Assembly (NCBI GenBank): GCA_900550835.1
Contig: URTP01000045.1
Coordinates: 1 to 13,026, forward strand
Source: an uncultured Collinsella sp.
Lineage (GTDB): Bacteria > Actinomycetota > Coriobacteriia > Coriobacteriales > Coriobacteriaceae
Direction: 5' to 3'
DNA: 13,026 bases
The first letter of the stretch is position 1, and every line of letters starts with the position of its first letter. Of the stretch, positions 1-5,246 are shown one piece after another. The notes beneath the pieces are model-generated. The model saw only the letters and a list, made by a program, of their open reading frames with translations. It was not told the DNA's origin and ran no database searches. The position numbers and the translations under genes were made by a program.

Positions 1-771
1 ATCGTAGTCGGAATCGACCCCGGCGGTTGCATGGGAGCCATTGAACTTGAAGCCCATGAAGACGATAGCCAGGCACACACCGATCAGAGCGACCGCGATG
101 ACGGACAGGTTGAGGTAGGCGGCGAGCAGGAAACCGATGAACAGGAACGGGGTCATACCCTTCTTGATCATCATGGTGAGCAGCAGAGCCAGACCGTAGG
201 CGGTCATGATCTTGGTCGAAACGTTCAGACCAACGGACAGCCACTCGGGAACCATGTTGACGATGGCCTGAACCAGGTCGGTGCCAACAAAGACGGCCAG
301 GAAGATCGGCAGGAAGTACATGATGGCGTACAGACCGGAGCCGGCGCAGATGTGCATACGGTAGGCGGTCTTGAAGTTACCGTTATCGATCGCGCTATCG
401 GCCACATGGGTGAGGGCGGCGATGATGGAACGGAACACGATGCCGAGGAGCTGACCCAAGACGGCGACCGGGATGGCGATCGTCATGGCGGTCTCGGCGG
501 AAGCATCGGTCAGGCACGCGAAGGCAGCGGCCACGATGCCGCCCAGGACCATATCGGGCGGAACGGCGGCGCCGACCTGCACCAGGCCCATGGACACGAG
601 CTCGACGGCGGCACCGACGGCAAGGCCGGTGGGCACATCGCCCAGCAGCAGACCGACGAGCGTAGCGCCAACGAGGGGCTGCTCGAAGTTAAGACGACCG
701 AGCAGGCGGGAGTCCCACATGCAGAACACGCCGACGAGGCCGACAAGCACCGCACTGATGAACGTATTCAT
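1..771 (-). CDS. PTS mannose/sorbose-family IIC component (3' end beyond window)
   Basis: This is the membrane channel subunit IIC of a mannose/sorbose-family phosphotransferase system, which moves a sugar across the membrane for phosphorylation by the IIB domain. The frame stays open from an ATG at 771 to base 1, giving 257 residues with no stop. E. coli ManY is about 266 residues, so only a short C-terminus is missing. The protein begins MNTFISAVLVGLVGVF and shows the Gly/Ala-rich family stretch around residues 28-60 (LVGATLVGLLLGDVPTGLAVGAAVEL), followed by several hydrophobic helices up to about residue 245. There is no signal peptide apart from the first membrane helix. The start is supported by AAAGGAG about 7 nt upstream. 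It lies 36 bp after the IIAB gene, so the two are cotranscribed. A IID gene is expected just beyond the left edge. Family assignment is confident; the sugar is inferred only from context. Confidence 0.93.
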   Translation of the reverse strand, partial: MNTFISAVLVGLVGVFCMWDSRLLGRLNFEQPLVGATLVGLLLGDVPTGLAVGAAVELVSMGLVQVGAAVPPDMVLGGIVAAAFACLTDASAETAMTIAIPVAVLGQLLGIVFRSIIAALTHVADSAIDNGNFKTAYRMHICAGSGLYAIMYFLPIFLAVFVGTDLVQAIVNMVPEWLSVGLNVSTKIMTAYGLALLLTMMIKKGMTPFLFIGFLLAAYLNLSVIAVALIGVCLAIVFMGFKFNGSHATAGVDSDYD

Positions 772-807
772 ACCCTTCTCCTTTCAGTCAGGCAAAAGCC
801 TGGTTGA

Positions 808-1731
808 TTACAGCTTGGCGTCGATGTCGACGCTCTGATACGTGGGGGTCTGCTGGACGTAGAGCTTGATGCCCATGTCGAGCAGCTGGTTGACGTCGGC
901 CTTCTGGGTGGCGTCGAAGAAGACGGAGCTGTCCTTGCCGCCGACCTGATCGGCACCGCCGTGGTTGGCGGTGGCGCCCAGGTTGATGGCGTCGAGCTTG
1001 TAGCCCTGGCAGAACTGCAGCATCTCGGCAGTGTTGCCAAAGACGAACATGACGCGCTCGCCGAGGGTGTTGAGCTTGTCCATCTTGGCGAGGGCACGCT
1101 CGACGGTGAAGACGTTCAGGCGCACGCCCTGGGGCTTGGCCAGCTTAAGAGCGCCCTTCTTGATGTCATCGTTGGCGGCAGCGTTGTCGACGACGATGAT
1201 GCGCTCGGCCTGAACCTTGGTGGTCCAGGTAAAGACGACCTGACCGTGCAGCAGACGGTAGTCAAGACGTGCGAGGACGATCTTGGCGGGACCGGAGCTG
1301 TGACGGGGCGCCTTAGCCTTCTTGGCGGGAGCCGCGGCAGCCTCGACCGGTGCGTTGGGATTGGTCAGACCGGTGCGGGCCTCGTTGATGAGGGCCGCGA
1401 GCTCGGCACCCTTGACGGGGGCGGGGCTCATAGCGAGCGTCAGTGCCAGCGGAATGTTGAAACCGCTGATCACCGTGAATGCCGCACCGTTGCGGGAAAG
1501 CTCGACCATGCTGTTGTTGACCGAGCTGCCGAGCATATCGGTCAGCACATAGACAGTGTCGTCCGCGTTGAACGTGGCGATCATGGCGTCCACCTTGTTG
1601 GTGATGGGCTCCTTGTCGTCACGAGCAAGCGACACGACGTGGACGTTCGACACGTCGCCGAGAACCATCTCGAGCGTGTCTTTGGCGCCTGCGGCCAGGC
1701 CGCCATGAGATGCGAGAATGATCTGATTCAT
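808..1731 (-). CDS. PTS mannose-family fused IIA-IIB component
   Basis: This cytoplasmic phosphotransfer protein (307 aa) takes phosphate from HPr and passes it to the imported sugar. The IIA domain spans about residues 1-122 and starts MNQIILASHGGLA, with His9 as the expected phosphorylation site. An Ala/Pro/Lys-rich linker follows at about 123-147. The IIB domain spans about 149-307 and carries the family motif around LARLDYRLLHGQVV, with His162 as its phosphorylation site. The order A-linker-B is that of E. coli ManX. The ATG at 1731 is preceded by AAAGGAGG at good spacing, and a TATAAT box lies about 30 bp upstream of the start. IIC follows after 36 bp. The fusion and both active-site histidines look intact. 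Codon use is strongly biased to C-ending and preferred codons, consistent with high expression when induced. The substrate cannot be read from the sequence. The nearby SIS deglycase suggests an Amadori compound rather than plain mannose. Confidence 0.95.
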   Translation of the reverse strand: MNQIILASHGGLAAGAKDTLEMVLGDVSNVHVVSLARDDKEPITNKVDAMIATFNADDTVYVLTDMLGSSVNNSMVELSRNGAAFTVISGFNIPLALTLAMSPAPVKGAELAALINEARTGLTNPNAPVEAAAAPAKKAKAPRHSSGPAKIVLARLDYRLLHGQVVFTWTTKVQAERIIVVDNAAANDDIKKGALKLAKPQGVRLNVFTVERALAKMDKLNTLGERVMFVFGNTAEMLQFCQGYKLDAINLGATANHGGADQVGGKDSSVFFDATQKADVNQLLDMGIKLYVQQTPTYQSVDIDAKL

Positions 1732-1757
1732 CTTGCCTCCTCCTTTTCGTTATGGTC

Positions 1758-1763
1758 ATTATA
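1758..1763 (-). promoter_or_regulatory. -10 box TATAAT of the PTS IIAB-IIC operon
   Basis: A perfect TATAAT lies on the minus strand, placing a transcription start near 1751 and a leader of about 20 nt that just contains the AAAGGAGG ribosome site. No good -35 hexamer sits 16-18 bp upstream (the candidates are AATATC or CAATAT), which suggests dependence on an activator. The box is part of a 16-bp motif at 1748-1763 that recurs, 14 of 16 bases identical, at the EamA promoter (3038-3053). Confidence 0.5.
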
Positions 1764-1801
1764 ACGTCTTATACGTTGCGGATATTGCTAATTAGTATAA
1801 A

Positions 1802-1836
1802 GACCGTTCGCGGGTGAAAATCGACCGTTGACGGGT
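1802..1836. promoter_or_regulatory. Direct repeat with 21-bp period upstream of the PTS operon
   Basis: GACCGTTCGCGGGT (1802-1815) and GACCGTTGACGGGT (1823-1836) match at 12 of 14 positions and start exactly 21 bp apart, two helical turns. The second copy has a CCGT-N2-ACGG dyad core. If transcription starts near 1751, they lie at about -51 to -85, the usual place for an activator upstream of a promoter with a poor -35. The protein that binds is unknown. The rest of this 183-bp intergenic region (1732-1914) holds two AACGT...ACGTT dyads (1763-1777 and 1839-1855). I see no convincing terminator for the upstream EamA gene. Confidence 0.4.
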
Positions 1837-1914
1837 TTAACGTACTTGAAACGTTGGGGCTGGGCAGGCCGGCACTGGCGGGATAACCCCAAGTCGGACC
1901 CTGCGCGCAATCCC

Positions 1915-2997
1915 CTATCGCACGAAGTACCAGGGGCTTTCCTGCACGGTGGGCTCCAGCGCGATGCCGGTACGTTCCTTAAACAGATCCATGTCCTGCG
2001 TTTTCTCCGTCCACCACGCGTTGGGCTTAAAGGTCATGCTCTCAGCGACATGACCGACAAATACACTGTTGCGCAGCTTGGAGAAGTCGGTGTTCATAAT
2101 CAGGATGGACATGAGCACCAGCACAATACCCAGGACCTTGATCGCGCCGGCGGACTCGGCATAGACACCAATGCCCACCAGTACGGTGACGACCGTCTCA
2201 AAAGACATTACGACGGGAACTTTCGATGTCTCGAGCCCCATGGACAGACCCTGCATATATAAGATGTAAGCCACGGCTGTGGGGATGAGTCCAAAGCCAA
2301 GGAACAGCAGCAGCAGCTGTGGCGACATTGCCGCGGCGACATCCGGCCACGGAGCCGCGATAGCCGCCATAACCGCACCGCCAAAAACAAGGCCCCAAAA
2401 CGTGACAGCCAGCGGGTGGACCGTCTTGGTTGCTATCCGGCTAAACACCGCGAGCGACGCCCCACAAAAGCCTGCAATCACGCCCGACGTGACGCCCCAA
2501 ACCGAAAAATGGAAACCGGAAAGGTCGCCATTAGTTACTGCAAGTACACAGCCCCCTATGTTAAAAGCGATGGCAACGAGCTTGTTGGGGGTCACGTCCT
2601 CGCGATAAAGCACGCGGCCGAGCACGACGCCAAACACCGGCGAGGTATAGAGCAGCACCGAGGCCGTGGACATGCCCACCTCGCCCATACACTCGTAATA
2701 GCAAGTGTTGGCGGCGGCCAAACCGACGATACCGACAAGCGCGCAGGAAACAAGCTCTTTAGGGCTTGCCTTGAACAGGGCCAGCGGACCCTGAGCCACG
2801 GTAGACCCCTCACCCGAATGGCAGCCCATAAACATCAGGACCGGCGCCAAGATAAGCGCTCCGACCAACAAGCGAAAGGCAGCCATACTCTGGGACGTAA
2901 CGCCCATGGCCGAGATGCCGTTTACAAAGATTCCGATGCTGCCCCACATAAGCGCGGCGATCAGCACCAGCACATAGCCCAGATTGCTTTTCTTCAA
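1915..2997 (-). CDS. EamA/DMT-family membrane transporter
   Basis: This is a drug/metabolite transporter superfamily protein with two EamA repeats, about ten membrane helices, acting in the cytoplasmic membrane as a probable metabolite exporter or permease. From the chosen start it reads MKKSNLGYVLVLIAALMWGSIGIF, the typical first EamA helix with its WGS motif. The second repeat starts near GVTSGVIAGFCGASLAVFSR. The start is a TTG at 2997 preceded by GAGGAGG with 5-nt spacing, giving 360 aa. The frame stays open 12 codons further to a GTG at 3033, but that GTG lies at the predicted transcription start and has no ribosome site. The last roughly 60 residues, after the final helix (ending near LMSILIMNTDF), form an unusual soluble tail with conserved-looking aromatic residues. 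It sits between the deglycase and the PTS operon and appears to have its own promoter. It may export an amine or amino acid released by the pathway, which is a guess. Confidence 0.9.
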   Translation of the reverse strand: MKKSNLGYVLVLIAALMWGSIGIFVNGISAMGVTSQSMAAFRLLVGALILAPVLMFMGCHSGEGSTVAQGPLALFKASPKELVSCALVGIVGLAAANTCYYECMGEVGMSTASVLLYTSPVFGVVLGRVLYREDVTPNKLVAIAFNIGGCVLAVTNGDLSGFHFSVWGVTSGVIAGFCGASLAVFSRIATKTVHPLAVTFWGLVFGGAVMAAIAAPWPDVAAAMSPQLLLLFLGFGLIPTAVAYILYMQGLSMGLETSKVPVVMSFETVVTVLVGIGVYAESAGAIKVLGIVLVLMSILIMNTDFSKLRNSVFVGHVAESMTFKPNAWWTEKTQDMDLFKERTGIALEPTVQESPWYFVR

Positions 2998-3038
2998 CGC
3001 AGCCTCCTCGGTATTGTTTCCAATATGTTTCACACTAC

Positions 3039-3065
3039 GTTATAGTCGTTATATACATTTTTCAA
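3039..3065 (-). promoter_or_regulatory. Probable promoter of the EamA transporter gene
   Basis: On the minus strand TTGAAA (3060-3065) and TATAAC (3039-3044) are separated by 15 bp. A second TATAAC lies 9 bp upstream of the first, so the sequence TATAACGACTATAACG is a tandem 9-bp repeat. The predicted transcription start is at about 3032, leaving a leader of about 35 nt before the TTG start at 2997. The repeat matches the IIAB promoter motif, so the two genes may share a regulator. Confidence 0.45.
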
Positions 3066-3154
3066 GGCACAAATCGGCAAACGGGAAATCTCTAGACAAA
3101 GGGAGTGTCCCGCCAGCCACGGTATCGTCGATGTTTTGGCAATGTCAGCGAAAA

Positions 3155-3247
3155 CCCGCCAGAGCGAGCAAGGTGCCTTGAAGTGAGGCGGCATTGACTT
3201 TCTGGTCATGCCGCCGAAGCTGAAAGGCAGATTGCCGCTCTGGCGGG
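3155..3247. repeat. 93-nt nested hairpin (structured intergenic element)
   Basis: The outer arms CCCGCCAGAGCG (3155-3166) and CGCTCTGGCGGG (3236-3247) are a perfect 12-bp inverted repeat. Inside, GCAA (3168-3171) pairs with TTGC (3232-3235), and TGCCTT (3174-3179) pairs with AAGGCA (3224-3229). Near the top GGCGGCAT (3187-3194) pairs perfectly with ATGCCGCC (3208-3215), and GAC/GTC close the loop TTTCTG. The result is a single long stem with small internal loops, between the EamA promoter and the end of the deglycase gene. It could be a dispersed palindromic repeat (REP/BIME or MITE type) or a structured RNA in the deglycase 3' UTR. No open reading frame lies in it. The rest of the 257-bp gap (3034-3290) contains only a small GGGAGTGTCCC palindrome and a second hairpin at the gene end. 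Confidence 0.6.
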
Positions 3248-3263
3248 GTTGCAGCGTCGGCCG

Positions 3264-3291
3264 GTTACGGCGTTTGGTAAAACGCCGTAAC
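3264..3291 (-). terminator. Hairpin abutting the deglycase stop codon (terminator-like, no T tract)
   Basis: GTTACGGCGTTT (3264-3275) and AAACGCCGTAAC (3280-3291) form a perfect 12-bp stem with a 4-nt loop. It starts within the TAG stop of the SIS deglycase gene (3291-3293) on the minus strand. No run of T follows, so it is not a textbook rho-independent terminator. It may protect the mRNA 3' end, or act together with the 93-nt hairpin just downstream. Confidence 0.45.
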
Positions 3292-4283
3292 TAATAATCA
3301 AGCTTCCACATGTAGCGGCGCGTCATGTAGTCCTTGTGGGTAACAGCAGAGAGAGCGCGCATGTACACGTTGTTGAGAATCGGGGCAAAGATCAGGTGGT
3401 TGAAGTACTCGCTCACGCTGTCCTTGATGTCGTTGAGGCCGAGCTCCTTGGCGTCGAGCTGATAGACGCGCTCGCCACCGTACTGGTTGACGAAGCGGAT
3501 GCCGCGCTCGTCATTGCAGCGGCTGCGGCCGACGCTGATGAGCTGGAACAGCGAGGTGCGCTTGTCCAGAATCTCGAAGGGGCCGTGGAAGAAGTCGCAG
3601 GTGTTGATGGTGCAGGAGTCGATCTGCAGCATCTCCTGCACGTTGCAGATGCTAAAGACGTAGGCGGCACCAAAGAGCGGGCCCTGGGCCATGACGTTGA
3701 TGCAGGGCTTGTCGGCATTCTGCTCGGCCCACTTAGCAGCGAGTGGACGGGTGTACTCGACGGCCTTGCGATAGATGGGGTCGACCAAGTCGAACGCGGC
3801 CATAGCGGTCTCGTACTCGGCATAGCCCTCGGTCTGCTGCGTGAGCTCCATGGCGATCATGGTCACGACGGCGGAGTTGGTGCGGCCCATGCAAGACTCG
3901 TCAACGGCCAAGCTGTCGTACTGGATCTTGTAGTCGCAGACCTCGGTGAGGCCGGACTCGTCAACATAGATGGCGATGGTGCTGGCGCCGTGGTCCTTGG
4001 CGACCTGGGCGGCGACGATGGTCTCCTTGGTGCCGCGCATGGACACGACGACGGTCAGGGTGTTCTCGTTGACGTAGGCAGGGGTTGCGTGCACGAACTC
4101 GTTGCTGGTGTAGCTGGAGCTCACGACCTGCGTGGCCTCGTGCTCCATAAAGTACTGAGCAGGATAGTTGCCGCCGTTGGATCCGCCGGCGCCAATCCAC
4201 ACGACGCGCCTGATGCCGCCCTTGTCTGCCTTGTCAGCCAAAACCTGGGAGACGACGTCCTTAACCTGTTCCTGAGTAGTCAT
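3291..4283 (-). CDS. SIS-domain sugar-phosphate deglycase, FrlB/FraB/GfrF-like
   Basis: This 330-aa cytoplasmic protein has two SIS (sugar isomerase) domains, about residues 25-160 and 185-310. The first contains IGAGGSNGGNY (30-40) and the serine-rich stretch SSSYTSNEF, which bind the sugar phosphate. The second ends in TRRYMWKLDY, resembling the RRYYGGLVEY end of E. coli FrlB. The family motif is FFHGPFEIL (231-239). His233 and Glu217 are 16 residues apart, the same spacing as the catalytic Glu/His pair recalled for FraB and visible in FrlB. FrlB-type enzymes split phosphorylated Amadori compounds (for example fructoselysine-6-phosphate) into glucose-6-phosphate and a free amino acid or amine. 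The length fits FrlB (340 aa). The ATG at 4283 has AGAAAGG 10 nt upstream. It is transcribed away from the GntR regulator across a 205-bp region full of repeats, and lies near a mannose-family PTS. The exact substrate is unproven. A glucosamine-phosphate deaminase/isomerase relative is the main alternative. Confidence 0.82.
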   Translation of the reverse strand: MTTQEQVKDVVSQVLADKADKGGIRRVVWIGAGGSNGGNYPAQYFMEHEATQVVSSSYTSNEFVHATPAYVNENTLTVVVSMRGTKETIVAAQVAKDHGASTIAIYVDESGLTEVCDYKIQYDSLAVDESCMGRTNSAVVTMIAMELTQQTEGYAEYETAMAAFDLVDPIYRKAVEYTRPLAAKWAEQNADKPCINVMAQGPLFGAAYVFSICNVQEMLQIDSCTINTCDFFHGPFEILDKRTSLFQLISVGRSRCNDERGIRFVNQYGGERVYQLDAKELGLNDIKDSVSEYFNHLIFAPILNNVYMRALSAVTHKDYMTRRYMWKLDY

Positions 4284-4321
4284 CGTGCATCAGCCTTTCT
4301 TCTCGTTTGATGCTCTCGATG

Positions 4322-4345
4322 GCATACAAGTTACATACATGTTTT
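4322..4345. promoter_or_regulatory. Putative GntR operator 1 (CATACA direct repeats)
   Basis: The sequence starting GCATACAAGTTACATACATG matches a second copy at 4461-4484 at 21 of 24 positions. It contains CATACA twice, at 4323 and 4334, one helical turn (11 bp) apart. An inverted single copy, TTGTATGC, lies at 4361-4368. The site is about 40 bp ahead of the deglycase start, where a repressor would block transcription. Assignment to the adjacent GntR protein is an inference from location. Confidence 0.55.
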
Positions 4346-4389
4346 GGTTATGTCGACTAGTTGTATGCTATATTTGTCTTAGAAGTTTT

Positions 4390-4421
4390 GCTGGTAAAGT
4401 TTTCGGCAATCCATTACCAGC
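4390..4421. repeat. Inverted repeat GCTGGTAA-N16-TTACCAGC in the divergent intergenic region
   Basis: A perfect 8-bp inverted repeat (4390-4397 and 4414-4421) with a 16-bp spacer lies midway between the two CATACA operators. Centre-to-centre distance of the arms is 24 bp. It could bind a second dimeric regulator or assist promoter control of either divergent gene. No T run follows, so a terminator is unlikely. Confidence 0.4.
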
Positions 4422-4439
4422 GATTTTGTTGTCATGTTG

Positions 4440-4484
4440 GATACATGCTTGGTTCAGTAAGCATACAAGTTAGATACAGGTTGT
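4440..4484. promoter_or_regulatory. Putative GntR operator 2, overlapping the regulator's leader
   Basis: GATACA (4440), CATACA (4462) and GATACA (4473) are spaced 22 and 11 bp apart, so all lie on one face of the helix. The segment 4461-4484 is the partner of operator 1. It ends 4 bp before the ATG of the GntR gene and covers the weak ribosome site (AGG at 4478-4480), which fits autorepression. Confidence 0.55.
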
Positions 4485-4488
4485 TCGC

Positions 4489-5211
4489 ATGAGCACTTCG
4501 TCAAAAAAGAACTTGGCCCAATACGAGCGTCTGGCGGGTACGCTGCGTGACCGCATCGCCGCCGGCACCTACGCACGCGGAGACAAGCTGCCGTCCGAGA
4601 TGGAGCTCATGGACGAATCGGGGCTGTCGCGCAGTACCGTGCGCCACGCGCTTAAGGTGTTAGTTGACGAGGGCCTGGTGCGCACCGAGCGCGGACGTGG
4701 CACCTTTGTGGCCGACACGCCCGCGCTCCACGAGAACAACCTGGTGTTTTCGAGCTATACGGCACAGGTCCAAGGTCAGGGCATGAAGCCCACCACGCGC
4801 ACCGTGGACTCGGGCTTTGCCAAGGCGGCCGGCAGCATAGCTAAGTTCTTTGACGCCGCCGTGGGCAGCAAGCTCGTCAAACTTGTCCGCCTACGTTATC
4901 TGGACGACGCCCCGCTGTGCTTGGAGACCACGTATCTGCCGCCAAGCTTTGGGTCGCTCATCGATCGCGACCTCAACGGATCGCTCTACGCGACGCTGCG
5001 TCAAGAATTCCATCGCGCGCCGGCACAGGGGCACAAGACCTTTGAGGTGTGCTATGCCTCGCAAAACGAGGCGTTTTTGCTCAACGTCGAGCGCGGGCAG
5101 GCATTGATCCTTATCACCGACTACGTCTACGACACCGACGGTCGCCCGCTCCATGTCTCCAAGCGCATCCAACGCACCGACCGCGCCAAATACACCGAGC
5201 CCATCGGCTAA
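4489..5211 (+). CDS. GntR-family (HutC/UTRA) transcriptional regulator
   Basis: This 240-aa DNA-binding regulator has an N-terminal winged helix-turn-helix at about residues 10-76 (YERLAGTLRDRIAAGTY, GDKLPSEMEL, LSRSTVRHALKVLVDEGLV, RGRGTFVAD). A UTRA ligand-binding domain follows at about 88-235. This is the HutC subfamily, whose members sense small molecules, often the phosphorylated sugar of the operon they control. FrlR and TreR belong to the same subfamily. The ribosome site is weak (AGG 8 nt upstream of ATG) and overlaps a candidate operator. It is the only plus-strand gene in the window, and is divergent from the SIS deglycase. Its likely targets are its own gene and the deglycase, via the CATACA repeats at 4322-4345 and 4440-4484. 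Those repeats are absent from the IIAB and EamA promoters, so another regulator may act there. Family is certain; ligand and regulon are inferred. Confidence 0.93.
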   Translation: MSTSSKKNLAQYERLAGTLRDRIAAGTYARGDKLPSEMELMDESGLSRSTVRHALKVLVDEGLVRTERGRGTFVADTPALHENNLVFSSYTAQVQGQGMKPTTRTVDSGFAKAAGSIAKFFDAAVGSKLVKLVRLRYLDDAPLCLETTYLPPSFGSLIDRDLNGSLYATLRQEFHRAPAQGHKTFEVCYASQNEAFLLNVERGQALILITDYVYDTDGRPLHVSKRIQRTDRAKYTEPIG

Positions 5212-5246
5212 CCTGCCAAAATAAACCTGTCCCTAAATGGTAGGTT
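5210..5246. repeat. REP-like inverted repeat at the convergent GntR/GNAT junction
   Basis: AACCTGCCA (5210-5218) pairs with TGGTAGGTT (5238-5246) with one G:T wobble, leaving a 19-nt loop. Read on the minus strand the segment includes GGGACAGGTTTATTTTGGCA, a short motif I remember from intergenic repeats of several bacterial groups, not verified here. It covers the last codon of the regulator gene and the stop codon of the GNAT gene. It may serve as a bidirectional terminator for the two converging genes, though no good T run is present on either strand. Confidence 0.45.

Noticed and set aside
31..807. Plus-strand frame of 258 codons, with similar long frames at 961-1764, 3336-4310 and 5974-6942
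   Set aside because: Each is antisense to a clearly recognised gene (IIC, IIAB, SIS deglycase, aldolase), has biased composition and no domain.
1856..1914. Possible terminator after the EamA gene
   Set aside because: Only a 5-bp GGGAT/ATCCC pairing with a long loop and no T tract was found.
1828..2262. Plus-strand frame starting in the IIAB upstream region
   Set aside because: Most of it is antisense to the EamA gene, no ribosome site is visible and the protein has no recognisable features.
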